From RYN-230 sp963834515 (GTDB lineage: Bacteria; Actinomycetota; Actinomycetes; Streptosporangiales; Streptosporangiaceae), in NCBI GenBank assembly GCA_963834515.1, contig CAWICB010000007.1:1736001-1800000 (forward strand): a stretch of 64,000 nucleotides of DNA, in the 5' to 3' direction. Position 1 is the stretch's first letter. Each line of letters begins with the position of its first letter. The notes below the pieces were generated by a model. That model saw only the letters and a list, made by a program, of their open reading frames with translations. It did no database searches and was not told where the DNA came from. Positions 16,211 through 25,157 of this stretch are shown here, piece by piece. Position numbers and translations under genes: made by a program.

Positions 16211-17062
16211 TCAGGTGTCGATGTTCGGGCTGGCTGAGCTGAGCGGGACCAGGCGGGCGGGCGGCTCGCTGAGCACCACCGCCGACTCGATGGTCAGGTC
16301 GGGCCGGACGTGCAGCAGCTCGCCCTCGGCCAGCATGCGCCAGCCGGTCTCGCCGTCGAGCTCCTCCGAGGCGACGACCACGCTCGGCACGGCGTCCAGC
16401 GCGGGTGCGTGCACCGATGACGTGGCACTGCGGACACTCAGGCCGGGGCTGGTCCGCGGCCCCGCCCCGGCCGGGCGCTCCAGGACGTGCAGCGCGTGCT
16501 GGCCCGGATAGCGCAGCGCCCACAGTTCACCGGGCGCGGCGACCACCGTGTTCAGCGCCGAGACCGGCAGGTTAGCGGCGATCCAGCGGGCTGCGGCGGC
16601 GATACCCGCGGCCACGTCCCCGCCGTGCGCGTCGGCCTGCTGAGTGATCAGCGCGAAGTAGCGCTCGGAGTCGGTATCGCCGAGCACCAGGCTGGCGTAC
16701 CGGCCGAGCTGGTCATCGAGCCGGCCCAGCTCGCCGAAGCCGCCGTTGTGCGCCATGATGCGGCCGTGCATGGCGAACGGGTGCGTGTTGCGCACCGTGC
16801 GGCCACCGGCGGTCGCCCACCGGACGTGGGCCACGAACGTGCCCGACTCGGCGTCCTTGGCCTGGTGCCTGAACTCCTCGTCACGGAACGCCGGCTCCGG
16901 CTGCTTGTCCAGCACCGGCGAGCCATCCTGGGCGAAGTACCCGATGCCGCTGCCGTCGGCGTTGCGGTGGCTCTGCACCTCCAGCGAATCGGGCGCGTCC
17001 AGCAGCCAGAACGTGGCCCGGACGCGGGCCGTCCCGGCGGTCAGCCCGAACAAGCGGCACAT
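16211..17062 (-). CDS. Class II glutamine amidotransferase (YafJ-type)
   Basis: This 283-aa protein begins MCRLFGL, giving the N-terminal nucleophile Cys2 of class II amidotransferases, followed by SHRNADGSGIGYF, HVRWATAGGRTVRNTHPF, and AHNGGFGEL. It would release ammonia from glutamine; the acceptor is unknown. YafJ-type proteins are stand-alone and related to EgtC of ergothioneine synthesis, but no ergothioneine genes are adjacent. It lies 20 bp downstream of the PRC-barrel gene and may share its transcript. Confidence 0.85.
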   Translation of the reverse strand: MCRLFGLTAGTARVRATFWLLDAPDSLEVQSHRNADGSGIGYFAQDGSPVLDKQPEPAFRDEEFRHQAKDAESGTFVAHVRWATAGGRTVRNTHPFAMHGRIMAHNGGFGELGRLDDQLGRYASLVLGDTDSERYFALITQQADAHGGDVAAGIAAAARWIAANLPVSALNTVVAAPGELWALRYPGQHALHVLERPAGAGPRTSPGLSVRSATSSVHAPALDAVPSVVVASEELDGETGWRMLAEGELLHVRPDLTIESAVVLSEPPARLVPLSSASPNIDT

Positions 17063-17083
17063 GCGGTGTCCTCCGCCGCCAGC

Positions 17084-17746
17084 CTACCCAGCGCCGCCCG
17101 GGTGCTGGATGTCCACTGGCGGCAGGTCACCCACCTCGCGTTTGGACAGGCTGAGCCGGATACCGTCGTCGGTCCGGGCCACCGCACCGACCGGGATGGC
17201 CACCTCCTTGCGGCCCCACAGGTGACCCTCCTGGAGCAGGACATGGGTCACCTGGTGGCTGCGCGGGTCGATGACCAGCCCCTCGACGTGCCCGATGGCG
17301 CCGTCGGTGGCGTGCACGTGCTCACCACGGCGAACCTCCACCTCGCCGACCGGGATCGTGTCGTACGTTACGGTCACCGAGGTCCCGGGGAGTGCGTCCC
17401 CTGACACCCCCGGCCCGCCGCCCAGGCTGGCATACGGCCAGGACAGCACCTGTTCCGGCCCGTACGCCGCGTACCCCTGGGTGCCCGGCACGAACTGGGT
17501 CTCCTCGGCCGGGTCCAGGCGCTCGAAGTCGGCCAGCGTGCCGCGGAACCGGATCTGCTGCCCCAGGCCGGTGGCCTCGGCCAGGTCGACCGGCACCAGC
17601 CGGGCCAGCCCCTGCCGCCCGGCCGGCTCGACCACCAGATGCGTGACCGCGCGGGCCACCGGGTCGACGACCACCCGGGCCAGCTCACCACAGCTGCCAT
17701 CGGTGCAGCTCACGCTGGCCCCGATGGTGAACGCTTCGTCGGCCAT
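17084..17746 (-). CDS. PRC-barrel domain protein
   Basis: This 220-aa protein has two PRC-barrel-like beta domains. The first is at about residues 5-80 (FTIGASVSCTDGSCGELARV, VDPVARAVTHLVVEP). The second is at about 130-200 (VRRGEHVHATDGAIGHVEG, IDPRSHQVTHVLLQEGHL, WGRKEVAIPV). PRC-barrels occur in RNA-processing and photosynthetic proteins and in stress-related actinobacterial proteins; the role here is unknown. ATG 17746 has AGGAGG seven bases upstream. Confidence 0.8.
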   Translation of the reverse strand: MADEAFTIGASVSCTDGSCGELARVVVDPVARAVTHLVVEPAGRQGLARLVPVDLAEATGLGQQIRFRGTLADFERLDPAEETQFVPGTQGYAAYGPEQVLSWPYASLGGGPGVSGDALPGTSVTVTYDTIPVGEVEVRRGEHVHATDGAIGHVEGLVIDPRSHQVTHVLLQEGHLWGRKEVAIPVGAVARTDDGIRLSLSKREVGDLPPVDIQHPGGAG

Positions 17747-17836
17747 GACCATCCTCCTCGCCGCCCCCTCAGACCCTAGCCCCAACCCGGGCCACCGCCG
17801 GGCGCGCGCCGCGCCGGGCTGAGACAATAGCCCCCG

Positions 17837-19618
17837 ATGGAAAGCATGGACCAGCGCGTGGGCAGCCTGCTGTCGGTCAACGTGGGCCTGCCCCAGGATG
17901 TGGACTGGCACGGCCGGACGGTGCACACGGCAGTCTGGAAGCGGCCGGTGACCGGGCCCCGGCTGGTGCGGCGGCTCAACATCGACGGCGACGGGCAGGG
18001 CGACCTGGCCGGGCACGGCGGTGAGCACCGCGCGGTGTTCGTGTACCAGATCGGGTCTTACCGCTACTGGCAGCACGAACTGGGCCGGGACGACTTCAGC
18101 TACGGCCAGTTCGGCGAGAACTTCACCGTGGACGGCCTGCCCGACGACCAGGTATGCATCGGCGACCGGTACCAGATCGGCGAGGCACTGTTCGAGGTGA
18201 CCCAGCCCCGGGTCACCTGCTACCGGGTCGGCATCCGGATGGCCGACCCGCGCATCCCGGCGCTGCTGGTCTCGCAGCACCGGCCCGGGTTCTACTTCCG
18301 GGTGCTGCACGAGGGCCGGGTCCAGGCGGGCGACGCCATCGTGCAGGTCGCGGCCGGGCCGGAGGCCATGACGGTCGCCGACATCGACGCGCTGCTCTAC
18401 CTGCCCGGCCATCCGCGGCAGCAGCTGCAGCGGGCGCTGCGCATCCCGGCCCTGCCGGACGGCTGGCGGGCCTCGTTCGAGGCCATCCTCGGCCAGCCTG
18501 GCGCCGCCGGGCCGGCCGCGGGCAACGCCGGCCTGACCGCGGTGAGCCCGCCGCCGGCCTGGCCGGGATTCCGCCCGCTGGCGGTGACCGCGATCGAGCC
18601 GGAGAGCGACTCGGTGGTCTCGGTCTACCTGGCCGGCCCGGGCGGCGGCGCCGTGCCGGCCGCGCTGCCCGGGCAGTTCCTCACCCTGCGGCTGCCCGCT
18701 GCGCCGGGTGGGCAGCCCGTGCTGCGCAGCTACTCGCTGTCCGGCGCGCCGGGCGCGGACTCGTACCGGGTCAGCGTCAAGCGCGAGCCACACGGAGTGG
18801 CCAGCCAGTTCATCCACACCAGGCTGCGGGCCGGCGACCAGGTGGACGTGGCCGCGCCGCGCGGCACGTTCCTGCTCCAGGCCGGCGCCGGGCCGGTCCT
18901 GCTGATCAGCGCGGGCGTGGGAGCCACCCCGGTGCTGGCCATGCTGCACGCGCTGGCCGCGGACCGGTCCGGCCGCGACGTCTGGTGGCTGCACGGGGCC
19001 CGCAACCGGGCCGCGGAACCGTTCGCCGCGGAGTCACGGTCGCTGCTGGCCGGGCTGGCCCACGGGCACCGGTACATCTGCTACAGCCGGCCGGGCCCTG
19101 GCGACGCCCAGGGCCGGGACTACCAGACGGCGGGCCGGCTGACCGCAGACGTGCTGGCCGCGCTGGATCTGCCCCGCGACGCCGACGCCTACCTGTGCGG
19201 CCCGGCCGGCTTCATGGCCGGGATCTCCGCCGGCCTGGCCAGCCTGGGCATTTCCGGGGCCCAGGTGCACACCGAGATCTTCGGCGCCGCCCCGCCGTCC
19301 ACCCCCGGGATCGCGGCCGCGGCGGCCCGGCCACCGCACCCGCCCGCGGGCGCGGCCGGGGATGGCCCGCGGGTGGCGTTCTCCCGCAGCGGGCTGACCG
19401 TGCGCTGGGGCCAGGACTATGCCAGCCTGCTCGAACTGGCCGAGGCGTGCGATGTGCCGGTGCGCTGGTCGTGCCGCACCGGGGTGTGCCATACCTGCGA
19501 GACCGGCCTGCTGTCCGGGTCGGTCAGCTACGCGCCCGACCCGGTCGAGCCGCCCGCCGCGGGGGACACGCTGATCTGCTGCGCGCAGCCCGGCGGCGAC
19601 CTCACGCTGGACCTGTGA
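17837..19618 (+). CDS. MOSC - flavodoxin-reductase - 2Fe-2S ferredoxin fusion
   Basis: This 593-aa protein has three parts. Residues 1 to about 225 form a YiiM-type MOSC domain with a 3-alpha extension (GDLAGHGGEHRAVFVYQ, FGENFTVDG, QPRVTCYRVGIRM). Residues about 245-480 form an FAD/NAD reductase (RSYSLSGAPG, SAGVGATPVLAMLHAL, CGPAGFM). The C-terminal 90 residues form a plant-type ferredoxin with WSCRTGVCHTCETG and a distal Cys pair (ICCAQP). The layout suggests NAD(P)H electrons are passed to a molybdenum-cofactor-dependent reaction or an N-hydroxylated substrate. ATG 17837 or the next ATG at 17846 could be the start. Confidence 0.85.
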   Translation: MESMDQRVGSLLSVNVGLPQDVDWHGRTVHTAVWKRPVTGPRLVRRLNIDGDGQGDLAGHGGEHRAVFVYQIGSYRYWQHELGRDDFSYGQFGENFTVDGLPDDQVCIGDRYQIGEALFEVTQPRVTCYRVGIRMADPRIPALLVSQHRPGFYFRVLHEGRVQAGDAIVQVAAGPEAMTVADIDALLYLPGHPRQQLQRALRIPALPDGWRASFEAILGQPGAAGPAAGNAGLTAVSPPPAWPGFRPLAVTAIEPESDSVVSVYLAGPGGGAVPAALPGQFLTLRLPAAPGGQPVLRSYSLSGAPGADSYRVSVKREPHGVASQFIHTRLRAGDQVDVAAPRGTFLLQAGAGPVLLISAGVGATPVLAMLHALAADRSGRDVWWLHGARNRAAEPFAAESRSLLAGLAHGHRYICYSRPGPGDAQGRDYQTAGRLTADVLAALDLPRDADAYLCGPAGFMAGISAGLASLGISGAQVHTEIFGAAPPSTPGIAAAAARPPHPPAGAAGDGPRVAFSRSGLTVRWGQDYASLLELAEACDVPVRWSCRTGVCHTCETGLLSGSVSYAPDPVEPPAAGDTLICCAQPGGDLTLDL

Positions 19619-19642
19619 CCTGGTGCGGCTGGTGAACCGGGC

Positions 19643-20359
19643 TCAGTGACCGGCGATCTGGCCGCCGTCCACGTGCAGGGTCACGCCGGTCACGTACGGC
19701 GCTGATTCCAGGTAGAGGATGGCGCCGACCACGTCGCTGACCTGGCCCACGTGCCCGACCGGCGGGAGCTGCGGGCCGAGGTCGGCATAGCTCTCCGCTG
19801 CGTGCATCGGCGTCTGGATGATGCCGGGTGACACCGCGTTGACCCGGATGCCGCGGGACGCGTACTCGACGGCCAGCGACCTGGTCGCCGCGGCCAGGCC
19901 GCCTTTGGTCAGCGCGGCCAGCACGGATGGTGCGGCCGAGCTGGCCACGTCGGCCACCGTGGCGCTGAGATTGACCACGTGGCCGCGGCCGCGCTTGACC
20001 ATCTCGGTGATGACCCGCTGGGTCAGCCAGAAGAACCCGGTCAGGTTGACCCCGATCACGGCCGCGTAGTCCGCCGCCGTGTAGTCGGTGAACGGCTTGC
20101 TCATGAACAGGCCGGCGTTGTTGACCAGGGTGTCGATGCGCCCGAAGCGGTCCAGTGCAGCATCGGCGATCCGGCCCGCGGTGGCCGGGTCGGCGACGTC
20201 GCCCTCGACGGTGAGCACGGCCTGGTCGCTGGTGGGTTTCATCCGCCGGGCGCTGGCCACCACCGCCCAGCCCTGGTCCCGGTACCCGGCGACCAGGCCG
20301 GCCCCGATGCCCTGCGAACCGCCGGTGATAATGGCGACTTTCTGGTCCGCTGCGTCCAT
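19643..20359 (-). CDS. SDR-family oxidoreductase with altered active site
   Basis: This 238-aa protein has the classical SDR glycine motif (TGGSQGIGAGL), NNAGLF, and the C-terminal RGIRVNAVSPGIIQTPM. The catalytic Ser is present (NLSATVAD), but the usual YxxxK motif reads AALTK, with Ala where the catalytic Tyr should be. I recall a related SDR subgroup with the same AALTKGGL motif, so this may be a subfamily feature rather than damage. It would bind NAD(P) in the cytoplasm; catalysis is uncertain. Confidence 0.8.
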   Translation of the reverse strand: MDAADQKVAIITGGSQGIGAGLVAGYRDQGWAVVASARRMKPTSDQAVLTVEGDVADPATAGRIADAALDRFGRIDTLVNNAGLFMSKPFTDYTAADYAAVIGVNLTGFFWLTQRVITEMVKRGRGHVVNLSATVADVASSAAPSVLAALTKGGLAAATRSLAVEYASRGIRVNAVSPGIIQTPMHAAESYADLGPQLPPVGHVGQVSDVVGAILYLESAPYVTGVTLHVDGGQIAGH

Positions 20360-20447
20360 ATCTGGTTCATCCCCCGGCGGCTAGCGTATCTACCTAGGCG
20401 CCGGCCCCAGGCGCCGCGGCCGGGCGGCTCGGGCCGGGGCGGACCAG

Positions 20448-20528
20448 TCAGGCCTTGGCCTGCATGCCGCTGCGGGCCGGGTTGCCCGGCCCGCCGGCCT
20501 TGGGGTCCTGCTCGTCCTGCCAGGCCTG
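20448..20528 (-). other. In-frame coding-like extension after the catalase stop
   Basis: Directly after the catalase TAG (20531-20529) the same frame stays open for 26 codons before TGA at 20448. All 26 codons end in G or C, as in real genes here. The tail would read QAWQDEQDPK, then AGGPGNPARSGMQAKA. It has no start codon of its own. It may be a C-terminal tail cut off by a CAG-to-TAG change, or a stop-codon readthrough extension. Confidence 0.45.
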
Positions 20529-21974
20529 CTAGGCCCGGACGCCGGCCTCGATCTGGTCGCCGAGGTCCTTGTCCACGTTGCGCCAGTACTCGAAGGCACG
20601 CGCCAGCACCGGCTCGGTCACCCCGTCGAGCAGATGGCCGACGACGTTGCTGACCAGCCGGCCGCGGGCCGCGTCATCCAGCACCTCGCGCACCATGGTG
20701 CCGGCCTGGCCCCAGTCGTCGTCCTCGGCGTGCAGGGTGTACGCGGAGCGCATCAGCTCGCCGTCCGAGTACCAGTAGTCCGGCCGGTACTTCTCGCTGT
20801 CCGCCTTCGGCCCGCCCTTCGAGTTCGGCGCGTAGACCGGGTCGGACACGTTGGCAACACGCATCGCGCCGTCCTTGGAGTAGCTGTGCACCTCGACCCT
20901 GGGCGAGTTGACCGGGATCTGCTTGTAGTTCACGCCGAGCCGGGCCCGGTGCGCGTCGGAATAAGAGAAGCCCCGGGCGAGCAGCATCTTGTCTGGGCTC
21001 AGCGCGATCCCGGGGACCAGGTTGTTCGGCTCGAACGCGGCCTGCTCCATCTCGGTGTGGTAGTCGGTCAGGTTGCGGTCCAGCGTCAGCCGCCCTACCT
21101 CGATCAGCGGGTAGTCGCGGTGCGGCCATACCTTGGTCAGGTCGAACGGGTTGAACCGGTAGGTCTTGGCCGCCTCGAACGGCATGATCTGCATCTTCAG
21201 CGTCCAGCTCGGGAATTCGCCGCGCTCGATCGCCTGGTACAGGTCCCGCTGGTGGTAGTCACCGTCCGACCCGGCCAGCTGGTCCGCCTCGGCCTGGGGG
21301 ATGAACTCGATGCCCTGGTCGGTCTTGAAGTGGTACTTGACCCAGAACTTGGCCCCGGCCGCGTTGATCCACAGGTAGGTGTGTGAGCTGTACCCGTTCA
21401 TGTGCCGCCAGGTCCGCGGAATGCCGCGGTCGCCCATGAGCCAGGTCACCTGGTGGGCCGACTCCGGGGACAGCGTCCAGAAGTCCCACTGCATGTCATG
21501 GTCGCGCAGGTTGTTGTCGGCCCGGCGCTTCTGTGACCGGATGAAGTGCTGGAACTTCATCGGGTCGCGGACGAAGAAGACCGGGGTGTTGTTCCCGACC
21601 ATGTCGTAGTTGCCCTCGGACGTGTAGAACTTCAGCGCGAAGCCACGGGGATCGCGCCAGGTGTCCGGGCTGCCCCGCTCCCCCGCCACGGTGGAGAACC
21701 GGATCAGCGTCTCGGTCCGGGTACCGGGCTGGAACACGCCGGCCCTGGTGTACGCGCTGACGTCGTTCGTGACCTCGAAATGACCGAACGCACCGCCGCC
21801 CTTGGCGTGCGGCTGGCGCTCCGGTATCCGCTCCCGGTTGAAGTTGGCCATCTGCTCGATGAGGTAGTGATCCTGGAGCAGGATGGGGCCATCCGGGCCC
21901 ACGGTCAGCGAGAACTCATCGCTCTCCACCGGCGCGCCGGCATCGGTGGTCGTCGCTGGCTGGTTGTCTGTCAC
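20529..21974 (-). CDS. katA: Monofunctional haem catalase (small subunit)
   Basis: This 481-aa cytoplasmic enzyme dismutates hydrogen peroxide. The active-site His is residue 56 in ERQPHAKGGGAFGHF, the distal Asn is residue 129 in MVGNNTPVFFVRD, and the haem-ligand Tyr is residue 338 in RGFSYSDAHR. Length and motifs fit clade 3 small-subunit catalases. The start is GTG 21974 with GAGGAGG eight bases upstream. The stop is TAG and is followed by an in-frame coding-like tail (20448-20528). No peroxide regulator is adjacent; a 247-bp gap upstream holds its promoter. Confidence 0.92.
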   Translation of the reverse strand: MTDNQPATTTDAGAPVESDEFSLTVGPDGPILLQDHYLIEQMANFNRERIPERQPHAKGGGAFGHFEVTNDVSAYTRAGVFQPGTRTETLIRFSTVAGERGSPDTWRDPRGFALKFYTSEGNYDMVGNNTPVFFVRDPMKFQHFIRSQKRRADNNLRDHDMQWDFWTLSPESAHQVTWLMGDRGIPRTWRHMNGYSSHTYLWINAAGAKFWVKYHFKTDQGIEFIPQAEADQLAGSDGDYHQRDLYQAIERGEFPSWTLKMQIMPFEAAKTYRFNPFDLTKVWPHRDYPLIEVGRLTLDRNLTDYHTEMEQAAFEPNNLVPGIALSPDKMLLARGFSYSDAHRARLGVNYKQIPVNSPRVEVHSYSKDGAMRVANVSDPVYAPNSKGGPKADSEKYRPDYWYSDGELMRSAYTLHAEDDDWGQAGTMVREVLDDAARGRLVSNVVGHLLDGVTEPVLARAFEYWRNVDKDLGDQIEAGVRA

Positions 21975-22221
21975 TGCGTAACCTCCTCGTCGCGCTGTAC
22001 CCGGTCAGCGGAGCTGTCAGCTGCTTGCCCGGTGAGGTGATAGCTGCCCAGCACCGGGCCCCCGAACCCGGCCCAACGCCTGGAATCAGTCAAGCCATGG
22101 CATCAGTGCACTAAGCCACTGCTGGCCGGCCAGGCTGGCCGGCACGGCATCGAGCAGCTCACCCCGATGCGCGCCGGGCCGCCCCCGGTAGCGGCGCGCC
22201 CGGCGCGGGCCAGCCGGCTTC

Positions 22222-23115
22222 TCACGCTTGCTGGGCGGCGGCCTCGGCTTTGCTGGCCGCGTTCTTGATGGCCTGCGGGGAGTGCCGGGCGATTTCGACG
22301 ATCCCGCCCGTCATCAGGATCAGGCAGATGACCTCGCCGGCGATCGCCCCCGGGCTGCTGCTGAGCTTCTCGTTCAGCAGCACAGCGGCCAGCGCGATGG
22401 AGATGAGCGGGTCGGCGGCGGTGATGATGGCCATCACCGGCGCGATGAACGTGCCCGACTGGAAGGCGTCCTGGTTGAGCACGAACCCGATCGGGCCGGC
22501 TATCGCGAGCGCGTAGATGGGCCAGTTGGTGAGGATGTGGGCCAGCCCGCCGTGGCTGGCCTCGGACGTCACCAGCTTGATCAGGAACGCGGACAGGCCG
22601 TAGCAGATGCCGGTGGCCAGGGCCATCCCCAGCGGGCGCAGGGTTTCGCTGCTCTGGCCCACGACCAGGCAGCCAGCCACGGCCGCGACCGCGCCGATGG
22701 CCAGCCAGACCGCCTGGGCCAGGCTGACCGTGCCGGTGCCCGCGGTGGGCCGCGCGATGACCAGGAAGCCCGCCACGCCGCCCGCACAGGCCACCACCCC
22801 GGCCAGCATGACCGGATCGGCTGACCGGCGCAGGTAGGCACTGATCAGCACGGCGAAGATCAGGTCGAAGACCAGGATGGGCTCGACCACGGCCAGCGGC
22901 GCGTACTTCAGCCCCACCACCTGGAGGGCGAACCCGATCACGGTGCCGACGATGGCGATGTCCCACAGCGGCTGGCGCACCAGGTCGAGCAGGATCCGCG
23001 GCGATCCGGTCCGCTCCTGCTTGACCCGCTTGGTGCTGCGCTGCTCGGCTACGGAGGTAACCCCGAAGACCAGGGCGGCGGCCACCGCCGCCGCTACTCC
23101 GACCGGCGCGGACAA
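22222..23115 (-). CDS. EamA/NIPA-like DMT-family transporter, paralogue 1
   Basis: This 297-aa protein has about nine to ten hydrophobic helices in a tandem drug/metabolite-transporter pattern. Conserved stretches include FGVTSVAEQRSTKRV, EPILVFDLIFAVLI, GPIGFVLNQDAFQSG and ITAADPLISIALAAVLLNEKL. It closely resembles the protein at 61469-62407 and the partial one at 63741-64000. Substrate is unknown; NIPA-like relatives move magnesium. The apparent start is TTG 23115 with a weak ribosome binding site, and it overlaps the TetR remnant by 22 bp. Confidence 0.8.
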   Translation of the reverse strand: MSAPVGVAAAVAAALVFGVTSVAEQRSTKRVKQERTGSPRILLDLVRQPLWDIAIVGTVIGFALQVVGLKYAPLAVVEPILVFDLIFAVLISAYLRRSADPVMLAGVVACAGGVAGFLVIARPTAGTGTVSLAQAVWLAIGAVAAVAGCLVVGQSSETLRPLGMALATGICYGLSAFLIKLVTSEASHGGLAHILTNWPIYALAIAGPIGFVLNQDAFQSGTFIAPVMAIITAADPLISIALAAVLLNEKLSSSPGAIAGEVICLILMTGGIVEIARHSPQAIKNAASKAEAAAQQA

Positions 23116-23453
23116 CCGGCTGTTCCCGTCGCTCGGAACGCGGCGTCGACAATCGCGCTGAGCCGCTCCGCCATGTTCTCCCCCGGGCTGGTCACCCCCA
23201 TGCTGACCAGGTAGTTCGCGCGCTCCAGCAGCATCACGCAGGCCAGTGCGGTCAGTTCGGCCCGGGACGGGGGTGGCCGGCGGGCCGCGGTCATCCCGGC
23301 CACGATGCCCTCAGCCAGCCGGAACAGGACCTGGAGACCCTGGCCCCAGAGTTCCTGCCCCACGATCTCAGCCTGGCTGAGCACCCGCATCATGGGGGCA
23401 TACCCGGCGTAGCTGTCGCAGAACCGCTGCACCCAGCCGTGCAGCGCGGCCCG
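23094..23453 (-). pseudogene. 5'-truncated TetR-family regulator
   Basis: The frame ends with a recognisable TetR C-terminal ligand domain (RAALHGWVQRFCDSYAGY, LSQAEIVGQELWGQGLQVLF, RAELTALACVMLLERANYL). Upstream of about 23453 the frame has no helix-turn-helix and becomes low-complexity, and no other minus-strand frame supplies one. The open frame reaches an ATG at 23603, but that ATG lies inside the conserved element at 23571-23626 and is unlikely to be a start. The DNA-binding half has therefore been lost. Its stop overlaps the transporter start, so it was once the regulator in a tetR-transporter operon. Confidence 0.6.
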
Positions 23454-23570
23454 GCCAGCCCGGCGGCCAGCAGCCGCCGCACCGTGGCCCGGCCCGGCGC
23501 GCGCAGCGCACGGCGCTGGGCCGGGATACCGCCCAGCGACGCCCTCTGCCGGACCCCGGCGCCGCCCACA

Positions 23571-23626
23571 GGGTTCAGCCTCTATGGCGGCCTGGCAGGT
23601 CATATCCCCCAGGTGGCTAGTTTCGT
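23571..23626 (-). repeat. Conserved non-coding element, copy 3
   Basis: On the minus strand it reads ACTAGCCACCTGGGGGATAT then G, followed after 18 bases by GAGGCTGA and ACCC. It differs from copy 1 (29478-29536) at two of the first 21 positions, and all block spacings are identical. It lies upstream of the truncated TetR gene rather than a microprotein gene. Confidence 0.7.
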
Positions 23627-23657
23627 GACCCCGGGCGGACGGATGGAAGGCGGCTGC

Positions 23658-24296
23658 TCAGGCGGCCGCGAAGCGCAGCCCGAGACCGAGCCGGCGCAGC
23701 ACGAAGCGGAACCACAGCGCGCAGCCGCCCGCCCCGGCGCCCAGCAGCACGACCGTGGCCACGGTGGACAGCTCCAGGAACGTGCGGACCGATTCGGTGG
23801 CCAGCAGCACGCCCAGGGTGGCGGCCAGCAGCGCGAAAATGCCCGCCCAGACCAGCGTGGCGTGCTGGAAGAACCGGTGCAGGCCGGGTACCAGGCGGGC
23901 TGGCTGGCGCAGCGAAATGACCTCGGCGGCCAGCTTGGCGCAGAGCGGGTTGGGACCGCGGGCGGTGACCGCGAACAGCACACACAGGCACAAGTTGCCC
24001 ATCGGGAAGTGCAGCAGGAAGATCCACAGGTTCCCGGTGGCGATGGCGGCCACGGTCTGGATGGTCAGCACCACGGCCGAGAGGATCAGCAGGCCGGGCA
24101 CTGACCCGGTGACCAGCTTGCGGACGATGGCCGTGAGCCAGATGGCAACCAGCCCGGCCAGCAGGCCGGCGGTGCGCCCGGCGAGCCAGGCACCCAGGAC
24201 GTACGCGGCGATCGGCAGCCCCAGAGACTCCATGACGCTCCAGCCCACGGTGCGCAGCAGGCACAGCGGGCGGGGCAGCTCCAGGTGCTCAGCCAT
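23658..24296 (-). CDS. VC0807-like polytopic membrane protein
   Basis: This 212-aa protein has about five or six TM segments, with a conserved-looking loop MGNLCLCVLFAVTARGPNPL and AKLAAEVISL. It resembles the VC0807/intracellular-septation-like family, whose function is not established. ATG 24296 is preferred over a TTG at 24320. TACACT lies seven bases before the ATG, so transcription may be leaderless. It follows the hopanoid operon in the same direction after a 100-bp gap. Confidence 0.6.
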   Translation of the reverse strand: MAEHLELPRPLCLLRTVGWSVMESLGLPIAAYVLGAWLAGRTAGLLAGLVAIWLTAIVRKLVTGSVPGLLILSAVVLTIQTVAAIATGNLWIFLLHFPMGNLCLCVLFAVTARGPNPLCAKLAAEVISLRQPARLVPGLHRFFQHATLVWAGIFALLAATLGVLLATESVRTFLELSTVATVVLLGAGAGGCALWFRFVLRRLGLGLRFAAA

Positions 24297-24393
24297 CTGC
24301 TTGAGTGTAGACGAGTCCAAACCGGCAGCTAACTAACGCTGGCCAAGCCTTTACCCGGCCGGCCAGGGACGAAACGGCACAAGCCCTTGCCGG

Positions 24394-25155
24394 TCAGGCG
24401 AAGCGGGCGGCGAGCAGCCGGTACAGGCCGGGGAAATTAACTTTGAGCCGGGCCGGGAACGACAGCCAGGGCGGGATGACGACCTCGTCCCGGCCGCGCC
24501 GGATCGCATCCACGATGGCGGCCGCGGCCACCTGCGCGCTCATCAGCTGCGGGTGGTGCCGCTGATACGGCACCTTGCGGCGTTCGAAGAAGGCGGTGTC
24601 CACCACGCCCGGGCTGACCAGTGTCACGCCCACCCCGCGGGGCCGCAGTTCGGCCCGGAGCGTGTCGGCCAGGCAGCCGAGCCCGGCCTTGGTCGCCGAG
24701 TAGCAGGCCTCACCGGGCGCCCCGACCAGGCCGGCGATGGAGCCGACGAAAACGATCCGGCCCCGCCCCGGTTCCAGCTCCGGTATCACCGCATGGGCCA
24801 GGTGGGCCGCGGCGCGCAGGTTGACGTCGATGAGCGCGTCGATGTCGGCCTCGGCCATCGACGCGAACGGGCCAGCCCAGCCGATGCCCGCGTTGGACAC
24901 CATCAGGTCCAGCCCGCCGAACGCCCCGCAGGCCACCGCGACCGTCTGCCGCGGGCAGCCCGGGTCGCGCAGGTCACCCGGGATGCAGACCGCGCCGGTG
25001 TCGGCGGCCACGCTGTGCAGCGCGGTCAGGTTGCGGCCGGCAATGGCCACCTGCATGCCCTCCGCCGCGAACGCCCGGGCGGTGGCGGCGCCGATACCGC
25101 TCGACCCGCCGGTGATCAGCGCCCGCAGCCCGGCCAGGCTGGCCAGCCCGGACAT
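24394..25155 (-). CDS. SDR-family oxidoreductase of the hopanoid operon
   Basis: This 253-aa classical SDR has TGGSSGIGAATARAFAAEG, SNAGIGWAG, the catalytic Ser in VGSIAGLVGAPG, and YSATK with Tyr and Lys. The C-terminus is longer than the core, with a basic hydrophobic tail (FPARLKVNFPGLYRLLAARF) that may touch the membrane. Its ATG at 25155 begins two bases after the hpnR stop, so it is tightly co-transcribed. By context it probably oxidises or reduces a hydroxyl or keto group on the hopanoid side chain or ring. That role is an inference. Confidence 0.8.
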   Translation of the reverse strand: MSGLASLAGLRALITGGSSGIGAATARAFAAEGMQVAIAGRNLTALHSVAADTGAVCIPGDLRDPGCPRQTVAVACGAFGGLDLMVSNAGIGWAGPFASMAEADIDALIDVNLRAAAHLAHAVIPELEPGRGRIVFVGSIAGLVGAPGEACYSATKAGLGCLADTLRAELRPRGVGVTLVSPGVVDTAFFERRKVPYQRHHPQLMSAQVAAAAIVDAIRRGRDEVVIPPWLSFPARLKVNFPGLYRLLAARFA

Positions 25156-25157
25156 GG

